Positions 7,483-15,896 of a stretch of 19,571 nt of DNA are shown piece after piece (within the stretch, counting starts at the first letter, position 1; each line of letters begins with the position of its first letter). The stretch is taken from assembly GCA_018882645.1 (NCBI GenBank), contig VERM01000005.1:1-19571 (forward strand). The letters run 5' to 3'. Under the pieces are notes generated by a model. It did not search any database. It worked only from the letters and a program-made list of their open reading frames with translations, and had not been told where the DNA came from. Both the position numbers and the translations under genes were made by a program. This DNA comes from Ferruginibacter sp. Lineage in GTDB: Bacteria; Bacteroidota; Bacteroidia; Chitinophagales; Chitinophagaceae.

Positions 7483-8844
7483 TTGAGTGATTTTTTTAAA
7501 TATAGTATTGAAGAACAACTTGATCATACTGAAATCAAGTCATACAGTCTGATTTATAAAATCAGACACCAAAGTCGTGTAAAATACTGGCTGATTGGTA
7601 TTTTTTTGGGACTACTCGTGATTCTTTTCATTCCTTGGACTCAGAACATACGTGCCAATGGGACGGTGACAACATTGCGCCAAGAAGATAGGCCTCAGCA
7701 ACTCAACACCATCATACCTGGAAAGATTTCCAAATGGTGGGTGAAAGAAGGTGATTTTGTAAAAGCCGGCGATACCATTCTGCAATTGTCTGAAATCAAA
7801 GACGACTACTTGGATCCTCAGTTGCTTCTAAGAACCAATGAACAAATTGTTTCGAAGGAGTTGAGTATGGAAAATTATAAAAGTAAGGCCAACGCGGCTG
7901 ACCTGCAAATAGGCGCTTTAATGCAGGGGCAATCACTTAAAACTTCCCAGATAGAAAATAAGATCAGTCAGCAAAGAATGAAGTTGCGCAGTGACAGTAT
8001 GGAGTTTATTGCCGCTAAAAATGATTTCAATATTGCCAATAAGCAATATCAGCGTCAAAAAGAGATGTTTGAAAACGGACTCGTTTCCTTAACCCAATTA
8101 GAGCAAAGGAATGCAACATTTCAAAATGCTTCAGCCAAGATGACTTCCGCAGAAATAAAATACTCTAATTCAAGACAGGAACTCAATTTGCTTCAATTAG
8201 AATTGAATGGCGCAATACAAGACTACAATGAAAAAATTTCCAAGGCATCGGGGGATAAATTTCAGTCCCTTTCTCAAATTGCTTCAACCCAAGCCGATGT
8301 TTCCAAGTTGCGTAATCAGTATATGAATTATGACATCCGCAGTAAGTTGTATTTCATAAAAGCACCACAGGACGGCCAGATTGTAAAGGCAAAGAAAGCG
8401 GGGATTGGCGAAATAGTAAAGGATGGAGAAATGCTTGTTGAGATCGTACCAACCCGGGTACAATATGCCATTGAAATTTTTGTTCGTCCCGTTGATTTGC
8501 CTTTGATTTCAATAGGACAAAAGGTAAGATTTATGTTTGATGGGTTTCCTGCAATCGTTTTCAGTGGCTGGCCTGCTGCATCCTATGGTACTTTTGGTGG
8601 AAAAATTGCTGCAATTGAAAATGCGGTTACTCCGAATGGTAAATTTAGGGTTCTTGTTGCTGAAGACAAAAGTGACAAGCCCTGGCCAAAAGAACTCAGA
8701 ATTGGTGGTGGAGCTCAGGCAATGGCTTTGTTGAAAACTGTTCCTGTTTGGTATGAGCTTTGGAGGAATATCAACGGATTCCCTCCCGATTTCTATACCG
8801 TTGAAACTCAAAAAAAGCCTTCCGAAAAAAATGACAAGAAGTAA
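7483..8844 (+). CDS. HlyD-family periplasmic adaptor (membrane fusion protein)
   Basis: A 453-residue adaptor linking the inner-membrane ABC protein to the outer-membrane channel. One membrane segment lies at about 35-52 after a short cytoplasmic part, as in HlyD. A first lipoyl/biotinyl-like half motif follows (about 73-103, IPGKISKWWVKEGDFVKAGD), then a long coiled-coil hairpin rich in Q, K, E and N (about 115-280), the second lipoyl half (about 290-323, IKAPQDGQIV..GEIVKDGEMLVEI), and a beta-barrel domain. The only reasonable start is a TTG at 7483, because the frame is closed by a TAA at 7468-7470; no clear ribosome binding site is seen. It starts 57 bases after the ABC gene and overlaps the TolC-like gene by 14 bases, so the three form an operon. 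Confidence 0.88.
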   Translation: MSDFFKYSIEEQLDHTEIKSYSLIYKIRHQSRVKYWLIGIFLGLLVILFIPWTQNIRANGTVTTLRQEDRPQQLNTIIPGKISKWWVKEGDFVKAGDTILQLSEIKDDYLDPQLLLRTNEQIVSKELSMENYKSKANAADLQIGALMQGQSLKTSQIENKISQQRMKLRSDSMEFIAAKNDFNIANKQYQRQKEMFENGLVSLTQLEQRNATFQNASAKMTSAEIKYSNSRQELNLLQLELNGAIQDYNEKISKASGDKFQSLSQIASTQADVSKLRNQYMNYDIRSKLYFIKAPQDGQIVKAKKAGIGEIVKDGEMLVEIVPTRVQYAIEIFVRPVDLPLISIGQKVRFMFDGFPAIVFSGWPAASYGTFGGKIAAIENAVTPNGKFRVLVAEDKSDKPWPKELRIGGGAQAMALLKTVPVWYELWRNINGFPPDFYTVETQKKPSEKNDKK

Positions 8845-10267
8845 ATATAGTGTTCGATTAAAGATTATCCTGCTTGTCTTATTTTTTTCTTTGCACGGAT
8901 TTGTAAAGGCTCAGGATTCTGCTTCAAAGGTTAATTTTACTGAAGGAAATCTCATTGCGATTGTAAGCAAATATCACCCTGTCATCAAACAGGCAGATAT
9001 TGAAATTCAGAAAGCCGGAATGGAAATTCTCTTTGCCCGTGGCGCATTTGACCCCTATTTTAAATTGAACAGCGATCAAAAAACGTTTGACGGTAAACAA
9101 TACTATCAGTACGCAAATCCGGAAATTAAAATTCCCACATGGTATGGCGTTGAATTAAAAGCCGGTTTGGAATCAAATGCAGGACCAAGACTGAGTTCTG
9201 AAAATACTTTAGGAAATACAAGTTATGCCGGAATCTTATTGCCGCTTGCAAAAAATCTGGTGATTGATAAAAGAAGAGCGGTTTTACAACAAGCTAAAAT
9301 TTTTAAGCAACAAACATATAGTCAAAGAGCTGTCATTGTAAATGATTTATTGAAAGATGCTCTGGATGCTTATTGGGAGTGGGTTAAAGCAGTTCGCGTC
9401 AATAAAATCCTCTCCAATGCAGTTAAAATCAATCAGGATCGTTATCAGTTGGTTAGAAAGTCTTTTATAATTGGAGAGCGTCCTGCAATCGATACCACAG
9501 AAGCGCTGTCGCAATTACAAAGCTTTCAATTTTTGGAGTCTGAGTCTGCGGTCAAGGTTAAAACAAAGGCAGTTGAATTGTCCAACTTTTTATGGAAAGA
9601 CAATAATCAGTTTTATGAATTACCTGATTCTGTTTCAGTTGATGACAATTGGGATAAAATTAATTTTGATACCATCGTCGTTCCCGTTTTACAAGACGTA
9701 ATATCAGGAGCTTTAAGCAGTCATCCTAAGTTGAAAGTGTTTCGTGATAAAATGGCTTCACTCGAAGTAAACAGGAAATTGAAATTTCAGGATCTTTTAC
9801 CAGTAATCAATCTTCGCGGAAACTTGCTTAACAATGGATTTAATGTTTTCAATGGCATTAAAACTTTCGGCTATTATGGAGATTATAACAAGTTTGGGAT
9901 AGATATTGGTATCCCACTAAGACTAAGTGAAGGCAGAGCAGGATATAAAATTGCTAAACTGAAAATACAGGAAACTGATTTTGAAATAAGTATGCAACGT
10001 CAACAGATTGAAAATAAAATCAAATACTATTTTAATGAGCTTGTGGGGTTTCAGCAGCAAATAAAAGTTTACGAAAATATTTTTAAAAATTATTCCATAT
10101 TATTCAGAGGGGAAGAAGTCAGGTTTAGAGCAGGAGAGAGTAGCTTGTTCCTTTTAAATAGCCGCGAAAATAAGGTGTTGGAAGCAGCACAGAAACTTGC
10201 TGAGCTTAAAGCTAAATTTTATCAGTCCAGAGTTTCTCTGTCTTGGTCTGCTGGTGAATTGAGGTGA
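8831..10267 (+). CDS. TolC-family outer-membrane efflux/secretion protein
   Basis: A 478-residue outer-membrane channel protein. The ATG at 8831 is chosen over an earlier in-frame ATG at 8753 because it begins a clean signal peptide (MTRSKYSVRLK followed by a hydrophobic core, cleavage after VKAQ near residue 28), whereas the earlier one would sit deep inside the HlyD gene. The mature protein shows the family pattern: a start domain around HPVIKQADIEIQKAG, long alpha-helical stretches with heptad-like spacing, and a second repeat starting around SHPKLKVFRDKMASLEVNRKLKFQDLLP, resembling the usual two-fold repeat of TolC. Its start overlaps the adaptor gene by 14 bases, which points to translational coupling. 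It would complete a three-part envelope-spanning conduit with the two upstream gene products. The substrate is unknown and no obvious cargo gene sits nearby. Confidence 0.88.
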   Translation: MTRSKYSVRLKIILLVLFFSLHGFVKAQDSASKVNFTEGNLIAIVSKYHPVIKQADIEIQKAGMEILFARGAFDPYFKLNSDQKTFDGKQYYQYANPEIKIPTWYGVELKAGLESNAGPRLSSENTLGNTSYAGILLPLAKNLVIDKRRAVLQQAKIFKQQTYSQRAVIVNDLLKDALDAYWEWVKAVRVNKILSNAVKINQDRYQLVRKSFIIGERPAIDTTEALSQLQSFQFLESESAVKVKTKAVELSNFLWKDNNQFYELPDSVSVDDNWDKINFDTIVVPVLQDVISGALSSHPKLKVFRDKMASLEVNRKLKFQDLLPVINLRGNLLNNGFNVFNGIKTFGYYGDYNKFGIDIGIPLRLSEGRAGYKIAKLKIQETDFEISMQRQQIENKIKYYFNELVGFQQQIKVYENIFKNYSILFRGEEVRFRAGESSLFLLNSRENKVLEAAQKLAELKAKFYQSRVSLSWSAGELR

Positions 10268-10274
10268 TTGCTGA

Positions 10275-11819
10275 TCATACTGACCATCCTTCTCTGTCTA
10301 AACTTCTGTATTGTATCGCCTCTGCTAAATGTTCTGCCTTTATGTTTTCTGATTCAGACAAATCGGCAATGGTTCGGCTGACTTTTAAAATTCGGTCATA
10401 AGCTCTTGCAGACAGGTTCAGTTTTTCCATTGCCGTTTTCAATAAGTTTTGCCCAACTGTATCAATCTTACATATCTCCTTAAGTAACTTATTATTCATT
10501 TGCGCATTGGCATGGATGGTAGAAAAATTGCTGTATCTGTTGGCCTGTAGTTCTCTTGCCTTGATAACTCTTTGTCTGATGACTTCGCTTTTCTCAGATT
10601 TATTTTGTGAGGACAGTTCATTGAATACAACTGGTGTGACTTCTACATGAAGATCAATCCTGTCGAGTAAAGGTCCTGATACTTTATTCAGGTATTTTTG
10701 AACCGCTCCCGGCGGGCAGGTACATTCCTTTTCCGGATGATTAAAAAAACCACAGGGGCAGGGATTCATGCTGGCAATCAACATGAAACTTGCAGGAAAA
10801 TCAAGTGCAATTTTTGCCCTTGAAATCGTTACTTTTCTTTCCTCCATAGGTTGTCTCATTACCTCAAGAACCGTACGCTTGAATTCTGGCAATTCATCCA
10901 AAAATAAAACGCCATTGTGCGCCAGAGATATCTCTCCGGGTTGAGGATTGCCACCTCCACCAACCAATGCTACATCAGAAATGGTATGGTGTGGATTTCT
11001 GAAGGGCCTTTTGCTCACGAGTGTTGAATGTTCAGGCAATTTTCCTGCCACACTGTGTATTTTTGTCGTTTCCAAAGCTTCCTCAAGGGTTAGGGGCGGC
11101 AATATGGTCGGTAGTCTTTTTGCAAGCATTGTTTTTCCTGCTCCCGGAGGACCAATCAAAATGGCATTATGCCCGCCTGCTGCAGCAATTTCAAGAGCCC
11201 TTTTGATATTGTGCTGACCCTTTACCTCAGAAAAATCTATTTCATAATCACTTTGAGCATGTAAAAATGCTTCACGGGTATTTATAGTTGTAGGTATAAG
11301 TATACTTTTTTGTTTGAAGAAATCAATGACTTCATTCAGATGCCCCACTCCGAATACTTCAATATTGTTGACCATAGCCGCCTCTTTCGCATTGGCAACA
11401 GGAAGAATCAATCCCTTAAATCCATCTCTTTCCGCCTGAATGGCAATTGGCAATGCCCCCTTAATCGGTTTTACTATGCCGTCCAATCCCAGTTCACCCA
11501 TAATGATGTATTCTCCTATTCTCTCAGGTTCATTTATTTGACCTGTTGCAGCCAGCGTGCCAATCGCGATGGGTAAATCAAATGCTGTTCCTGTTTTTTT
11601 GATATCTGCCGGAGCAAGATTGACGACCAGTTTGGTTCTTGGCATGTAATACTGATCGCTTTTTATTGCACTTTCAACCCTTTCCAAACTTTCTTTAATT
11701 GCATTGTCCGGCAAACCGACAATAAAATAATGTTTACCCTGGTTGTTTACGTCTACTTCCACAGCTATGGTTATGGCTTCTACTCCATACACGGCGCTGC
11801 CGTATGTTTTTATGAGCAT
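10275..11819 (-). CDS. comM: YifB/ComM-family Mg-chelatase-like AAA+ ATPase
   Basis: A 514-residue ATPase of the YifB/ComM family. In transformable bacteria such as Haemophilus and Vibrio, ComM is a hexameric helicase that drives branch migration when incoming DNA recombines; the gene is also widespread in species not known to be competent. Order of parts: N-terminal ribosomal-S5-like fold (about 1-125, with PADIKKTGTAFDLPIA), AAA+ core with Walker A GPPGAGKT (223-230) and Walker B VLFLDE (304-309), a Cys cluster (residues 354, 356, 366, 368) typical of the family, the SGPLLDRIDLH segment (381-391) with the arginine region, and a C-terminal Mg-chelatase helical domain ending in AEAIQYRSLDR. 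Length and all motifs are normal. It converges on the TolC-like gene with only 7 bases between the stops. Confidence 0.95.
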   Translation of the reverse strand: MLIKTYGSAVYGVEAITIAVEVDVNNQGKHYFIVGLPDNAIKESLERVESAIKSDQYYMPRTKLVVNLAPADIKKTGTAFDLPIAIGTLAATGQINEPERIGEYIIMGELGLDGIVKPIKGALPIAIQAERDGFKGLILPVANAKEAAMVNNIEVFGVGHLNEVIDFFKQKSILIPTTINTREAFLHAQSDYEIDFSEVKGQHNIKRALEIAAAGGHNAILIGPPGAGKTMLAKRLPTILPPLTLEEALETTKIHSVAGKLPEHSTLVSKRPFRNPHHTISDVALVGGGGNPQPGEISLAHNGVLFLDELPEFKRTVLEVMRQPMEERKVTISRAKIALDFPASFMLIASMNPCPCGFFNHPEKECTCPPGAVQKYLNKVSGPLLDRIDLHVEVTPVVFNELSSQNKSEKSEVIRQRVIKARELQANRYSNFSTIHANAQMNNKLLKEICKIDTVGQNLLKTAMEKLNLSARAYDRILKVSRTIADLSESENIKAEHLAEAIQYRSLDREGWSV

Positions 11820-11953
11820 AAGCTAAATTCATTTATTTGCGATGATGTTTCAAAAGAATAACCACCTTTTAATTGGTGAATAAAACGTGATCCTGTTTGT
11901 GTTTTAAACTTTTCATTTGCATCAATGGTTACATCGGAGTTGTTTTTTAAAGA

Positions 11954-11961
11954 TAAATTTG
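11954..11961 (+). promoter_or_regulatory. Possible -7 promoter box (TAAATTTG) for the outer-membrane protein gene
   Basis: TAAATTTG matches the TAnnTTTG -7 consensus and lies 33 bases before the ATG at 11995, giving a plausible short leader. No good TTTG element is found 19-20 bases upstream, so this is a partial match. The intergenic region 11820-11994 is divergent between comM and this gene and shows nothing else that I can support. Confidence 0.4.
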
Positions 11962-11994
11962 CTTATCTTGATTAAATAATCAATTGTATTTCAT

Positions 11995-13719
11995 ATGCAG
12001 ATCTGTAAAAAAATCATAGTTTTTTTATTTGTTTTAACCCCCTTTTATTTGTTGGCCCAATCCACGTATCTGAATCAAGGATCAAAAGATTATCATTTTA
12101 TTGACAGATTGGAGATCAAACAACAAAACAACACCGATTTGAATTTTTCTGCTCTCAAGCCTTATAACAGAATGTTCATCATTCAGGAGGTATCTTTAAT
12201 AGACAGTGTCCGACTGGGGTTAAAAGATTCAGTAATTGAATTGCGCCTGCTAAAAAATCAACTTGGGAGTTTTTCTAAGGCTGATGAATACAATCTGAGA
12301 AGCTTGTTTATGAATAATACGGAGTGGGGAGAATCTTACAGGCATGAATTTGTCTCAAAGCATCCGGTTTTTCATACGTTTTATAAATCAAAGTCTAATT
12401 TTTTTGAAATCAACAACAAAGATATTTTCTTAGCCGTCAACCCCGTGCTTCAAGTGCAATTCGGTAAAGAATCTGACAATGAAAAAAGATTGTACATTAA
12501 CACGCGAGGAGTTACAATCAGAGGAAGAATCGGCGGTAGAATTGGTTTTTCATCAACCCTCACGGACAATCAGGAGCGAGGTGCTTCATTCTATCAACAG
12601 AAAGTGGAGAGTTTGAGAGCTGTACCGGGTGTTGGTTTTTATAAATTATTCAAAAAAGATCCCAGTGCTTTCGACTATTTTGATGGAAGGGGTTATCTGA
12701 CATTCAGTGCTACGAAGTTTATCGATTTCCAATTTGGATATGATAAAAATTTTATCGGAAACGGATTTAGAAGTCTTTTTTTGAGCGACTGGGGTAACAG
12801 CTATCTTTTTGCCAAAATCAATACCCGTATCTGGAAATTCAATTATCAGAATTTGTTTATGGAATTGATGCCGCAGTTTAAAAAAGAAGGTGATGTGCTT
12901 TTAAAAAGAAAATACTCCGCAATGCATCATTTGAGCATGAACGTTACCAAATGGCTTAATGTAGGACTTTTTGAAGGCGTGATGTTTGGCAGAAAAGATC
13001 ACTTCGATTTCCAATATCTAAATCCGGTCATTTTTTACAGACATATAGAGGGAACAATAGGCAGTCCGGATAATGCGGTGGCCGGAATGGATTTTAAGGC
13101 AAATGTGAAACATCGATTCCAATTCTATGGCCAATTTTTAATGGATGAATTTATTTTATCTCAAGTAAGAAACAATCCAACCAGTTGGGTAAATAAATTC
13201 GGATTTCAATTTGGAGGTAAATACATCGATGCCTTTGGAGTAAAAAATCTAGACCTTCAGATTGAGATGAATCGGGTCAGACCTTTCACTTATTCCCATT
13301 TTGATACCATCAACAATATCACGCATTATAATCAGCCATTGGCTCATCCCCTGGGCGCTAATTTTCAGGAATGGATAGGCATTTTGCGTTATCAGCCTTT
13401 ACCTAAATTGAATATTTATGCCAGGGCTATATTTTATTATCAGGGATTGGATACTGCCAATGCAAATTTTGGAGGAAATATTTTCAAAAGCTATTCAACA
13501 AGACTGACTGGTGAGGGATTTAAGGTAGGCAGTGGAAATAAAGCCACTTGTCTCAATGGCGTTTTGCAGGCTTCTTATGAATTGCGCCAAAACTTGTTTT
13601 TAGAGGCAGGAGTGCAATACAGAAAATATCAGTTGGCAACAGGAATGAATTCTCCTGCTTCGACAACATTTTGGGCGGGGTTTCGTTTCAATATGTTTCG
13701 GAGAGAATTTGATTTTTAA
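11995..13719 (+). CDS. Outer-membrane beta-barrel protein, Wzi/RemB-like
   Basis: A 574-residue protein with a signal peptide (about 1-22, ending LLAQ) and a long mature part made of alternating aromatic and polar residues typical of an outer-membrane barrel, ending in Phe (RREFDF). The motifs FIGNGFRSLFLSDWGNSY and LNPVIFYRHIEGTIGSPDNA recall the capsule-assembly Wzi family and proteins called gliding-motility protein RemB in flavobacteria. Wzi binds capsular polysaccharide at the cell surface and RemB affects gliding; which applies here is unknown, and the name is from memory of family patterns only. It seems to be a single-gene unit with its own promoter, and it converges on porT with one base between the stops. 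No other capsule or gliding genes are present in the window apart from the T9SS gene porT. Confidence 0.65.
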   Translation: MQICKKIIVFLFVLTPFYLLAQSTYLNQGSKDYHFIDRLEIKQQNNTDLNFSALKPYNRMFIIQEVSLIDSVRLGLKDSVIELRLLKNQLGSFSKADEYNLRSLFMNNTEWGESYRHEFVSKHPVFHTFYKSKSNFFEINNKDIFLAVNPVLQVQFGKESDNEKRLYINTRGVTIRGRIGGRIGFSSTLTDNQERGASFYQQKVESLRAVPGVGFYKLFKKDPSAFDYFDGRGYLTFSATKFIDFQFGYDKNFIGNGFRSLFLSDWGNSYLFAKINTRIWKFNYQNLFMELMPQFKKEGDVLLKRKYSAMHHLSMNVTKWLNVGLFEGVMFGRKDHFDFQYLNPVIFYRHIEGTIGSPDNAVAGMDFKANVKHRFQFYGQFLMDEFILSQVRNNPTSWVNKFGFQFGGKYIDAFGVKNLDLQIEMNRVRPFTYSHFDTINNITHYNQPLAHPLGANFQEWIGILRYQPLPKLNIYARAIFYYQGLDTANANFGGNIFKSYSTRLTGEGFKVGSGNKATCLNGVLQASYELRQNLFLEAGVQYRKYQLATGMNSPASTTFWAGFRFNMFRREFDF

Positions 13720-13720
13720 A

Positions 13721-14455
13721 TCATTCAATGATGAAAGAAAGAGTAATGCTTCTGGATCTGATCTGATCAATTACGTTTGAAAATTTTAAATTTGGATCCC
13801 GGCTGTGTACATTTCTAAAACCCCAATTCACTTTTACCTCAGGAGACAAAACAAATACAGGGAAGTAAAAATGAAAACCGATTCCGGCTTCAATTCCATA
13901 ATCCAGTTTATTCAGTTTAATTAATTTCTCCGCATTTCTTTCGCCTGCATTGGCTGCAAAGTCATATTCAATCCTTCCTCCTCCTATCAGATATACTTTG
14001 AAATTATCGATACGGTCACTGCTGAATTTGAGCTGTAGGGGCAAGGCTAAAGTGATGCCTTGTACTTTTCTGGTGGTAAGGCTGTCTTCAAAAAGAAATC
14101 TGTCCGGATACTTAATGGTGTATTCAAATGCTTTTTCAGTAAAAATGAGATTGAGTGGATAGGTGCGAAGATCAAAATGTTTACCGAGACGCATATTGAC
14201 CAGCCAGGCAAGATTAACTCCTGTGCTTTGAATGCTCTCTACTCCAAGCACGCTGTCATACTGTAGAAAACGGGGGTGGTTTGTAAACTTGTAAAATGAC
14301 CTGTTGGCACCGAGATTGATGCCAAAATGAAATTTTTTATCATCATGATCCTCTAAATTGTAATCAAACTCAGACGACTGCGAAAAGGCTTTTGTTGAAA
14401 GCGCAATCAGGACTATGATTGAATAAATTATTTTGTTCCGCAATAAATGCTGCAT
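13721..14455 (-). CDS. porT: PorT/SprT, type IX secretion system outer-membrane-associated protein
   Basis: A 244-residue protein with a signal peptide (about 1-26, ending AFSQ) and an eight-strand-type beta-barrel fold. The arrangement KFHFGINLGAN.., YDSVLGVES, NMRLGKHFDLRTYPL, ITLALPLQLKFSSDRIDNFKVYLIGGGRIEYDFA, KLNKLDYGIEAGIGFHFYFPVFVLSPEVKV and a C-terminal S.SITLSFIIE fits PorT (Porphyromonas) and SprT (Flavobacterium), which are required for T9SS protein secretion and, in gliders, motility. The start ATG at 14455 lies inside the end of ubiE, overlapping it by 28 bases, so translation is probably coupled. A protease with a T9SS sorting domain is encoded about 2 kb downstream, consistent with an active system in this organism. 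The other T9SS core genes are not in the window. Confidence 0.85.
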   Translation of the reverse strand: MQHLLRNKIIYSIIVLIALSTKAFSQSSEFDYNLEDHDDKKFHFGINLGANRSFYKFTNHPRFLQYDSVLGVESIQSTGVNLAWLVNMRLGKHFDLRTYPLNLIFTEKAFEYTIKYPDRFLFEDSLTTRKVQGITLALPLQLKFSSDRIDNFKVYLIGGGRIEYDFAANAGERNAEKLIKLNKLDYGIEAGIGFHFYFPVFVLSPEVKVNWGFRNVHSRDPNLKFSNVIDQIRSRSITLSFIIE

Positions 14456-15171
14456 ATTCCTAAACTCAAAGGTTTTCTGTAAGTCTTTTGATAGCCGACT
14501 TCATTTAATATTTTTGTAAAAGCTTCTCCTTCCGGAAATTTTTTTATGGATTCATCAAGGTATTGGTAAGCTTCCTTGTTTTTTGAAAAAATCTTACCGA
14601 TTTTGGGTGTGATTTTTTTCATGTAAAAATTATAAAACGGTTTGATCAGCGTCAATTTGGGCTTACTGAATTCGAGTACTACCAACTTTCCTCCTGTCTT
14701 TAAAACTCTTTTGATTTCTGTCAGGCCTTTCTCGAGGGATTGAAAATTTCTCACACCAAATGCTACGGTCACTGCATCAAATGTGTTGTCAGGGAAAGAT
14801 ATATCTTCACTGTCACCACTTAACAATTCAATGCAATTGTCCAAATCCATTTTTTGGATTTTATTTCTTCCCACTGCAAGCATGCCTTCACTGATGTCAA
14901 TGCCGATGATTTTTTTAGGGGATAAAATTTTCTTGGCCATTATGGCCACATCAGCAGTGCCGGTTGCCACATCAAGTAAAAATTCAGGATTGATTTCTTT
15001 GAGCTCCATAAGTGCTTTCTTTCTCCATCGAATGTCTGTTCCAGCACTCAGAAACCGATTCAGGAAATCATACTTAACTGAGATGTCATTAAACATCTCA
15101 GCCACTTGATCTTTCTTTTCAAGTGAAGAATCTTTATACGGGACTACAGTATCATGCGCAAACTCTGCCAT
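14428..15171 (-). CDS. ubiE: Demethylmenaquinone (ubiquinone) methyltransferase UbiE/MenG
   Basis: A 247-residue SAM-dependent methyltransferase that makes menaquinone from demethylmenaquinone, the last step of quinone synthesis in most Bacteroidota. Seen motifs: the family N terminus KKDQVAEMFNDISVKYDFLN (19-38), the SAM-binding DVATGTAD (67-74), the acidic end of the next strand in IGID (89-92), GDSEDISFPD, and the signature VTVAFGVRNF (134-143) followed by RVLKTGGKLVVLEFSKP. Length and start (ATG at 15171) fit the family. The 3' end overlaps porT by 28 bases; the two form a transcription unit on the minus strand. Confidence 0.96.
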   Translation of the reverse strand: MAEFAHDTVVPYKDSSLEKKDQVAEMFNDISVKYDFLNRFLSAGTDIRWRKKALMELKEINPEFLLDVATGTADVAIMAKKILSPKKIIGIDISEGMLAVGRNKIQKMDLDNCIELLSGDSEDISFPDNTFDAVTVAFGVRNFQSLEKGLTEIKRVLKTGGKLVVLEFSKPKLTLIKPFYNFYMKKITPKIGKIFSKNKEAYQYLDESIKKFPEGEAFTKILNEVGYQKTYRKPLSLGICSIYCGTK

Positions 15172-15179
15172 TTATATTG

Positions 15180-15187
15180 CAAATATA
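15180..15187 (-). promoter_or_regulatory. Possible -7 promoter box (TATATTTG, minus strand) for ubiE-porT
   Basis: Read on the minus strand, 15187-15180 is TATATTTG, a match to TAnnTTTG. It ends only 9 bases before the ubiE ATG, so transcription from it would give a nearly leaderless message. There is no TTTG element at the usual distance. It is a weak candidate. Confidence 0.3.
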
Positions 15188-15238
15188 CACCCTTTGTTTC
15201 TTTACTCGGATTAGTATTAACAATGCTTTTAGATTAAT

Positions 15239-15246
15239 TACTTTTG
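15239..15246 (+). promoter_or_regulatory. Possible -7 promoter box (TACTTTTG) for engB
   Basis: TACTTTTG fits TAnnTTTG and ends 17 bases before the engB ATG, giving a predicted leader of about 10 bases. No clear -33 TTTG is found upstream. With the minus-strand box at 15180-15187, this would make the 92-base gap between ubiE and engB a divergent promoter region. Confidence 0.3.
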
Positions 15247-15263
15247 CTAAACAAAATTGATTC

Positions 15264-15896
15264 ATGAACATCAAGAAAGCTGTATATGTTATCAGTAGTC
15301 CGGACTATGAAAAGTGCCCGATTCCCAATAAGCCGGAATATGCTTTTATAGGAAGGAGCAATGTGGGTAAATCTTCACTGATCAATATGTTATGCAACAA
15401 CGATAAGCTGGCTAAAACCTCCGCTTCTCCCGGTAAAACACAACTGATCAATCATTTTGAGATAACATCGGCCAACGAAAAAGATATTTCAACAAAATGG
15501 TTTCTGGTTGACTTGCCCGGTTATGGTTTTGCAAAAGTGAGCCAGCGTGACAGAAGAAGGTGGGAGCAAATGATTGAAAATTATCTGAGAAAAAGGGAAA
15601 ACCTCTCTATGGTTTTTGTACTGATTGATTCAAGACATGGACCTCAAAGAATTGATCTGGATTTTCTCGAAAAATTAAAAAACTGGCAAATTCCTGTTGG
15701 CCTGATTTTTACCAAATCAGATAAAGAAACGCAGAAGATTGTGAGTAAAAATGTAAAAGCCTTTTTAGATACCATGAAAAATACCTGGCAGTTTTTGCCT
15801 CAGCATTTTATCAGCAGTGCAATAAAAAAAAGCGGCAAAGAAAAAATTCTTTCTTGTATAGAAGAGTTGAATGAAGAGCTCCTGAAAAAAAATTAG
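15264..15896 (+). CDS. engB: Ribosome biogenesis GTP-binding protein EngB/YsxC
   Basis: A 210-residue essential-type GTPase needed for assembly of the large ribosomal subunit; related to YihA of E. coli and YsxC of Bacillus. GTPase motifs are all present: G1 GRSNVGKSS (30-38), G2 Thr in SPGKTQ (59), G3 DLPGYG (83-88), G4 TKSD (150-153) and G5 SSA (184-186). Between the strand after G2 (LINHFEI) and G3 there is a loop about eight residues longer than in E. coli YihA. The ATG at 15264 gives the usual N terminus. The gene is divergent from ubiE and converges on the ykuK-like gene with its stop overlapping that gene's stop (TTAG at 15893-15896). Confidence 0.96.
   Translation: MNIKKAVYVISSPDYEKCPIPNKPEYAFIGRSNVGKSSLINMLCNNDKLAKTSASPGKTQLINHFEITSANEKDISTKWFLVDLPGYGFAKVSQRDRRRWEQMIENYLRKRENLSMVFVLIDSRHGPQRIDLDFLEKLKNWQIPVGLIFTKSDKETQKIVSKNVKAFLDTMKNTWQFLPQHFISSAIKKSGKEKILSCIEELNEELLKKN

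Noticed and set aside
8753..8830. Longer start for the TolC-like protein, 26 codons upstream
   Set aside because: It would bury the signal peptide and lie wholly inside the adaptor gene; the ATG at 8831 gives a normal signal peptide.
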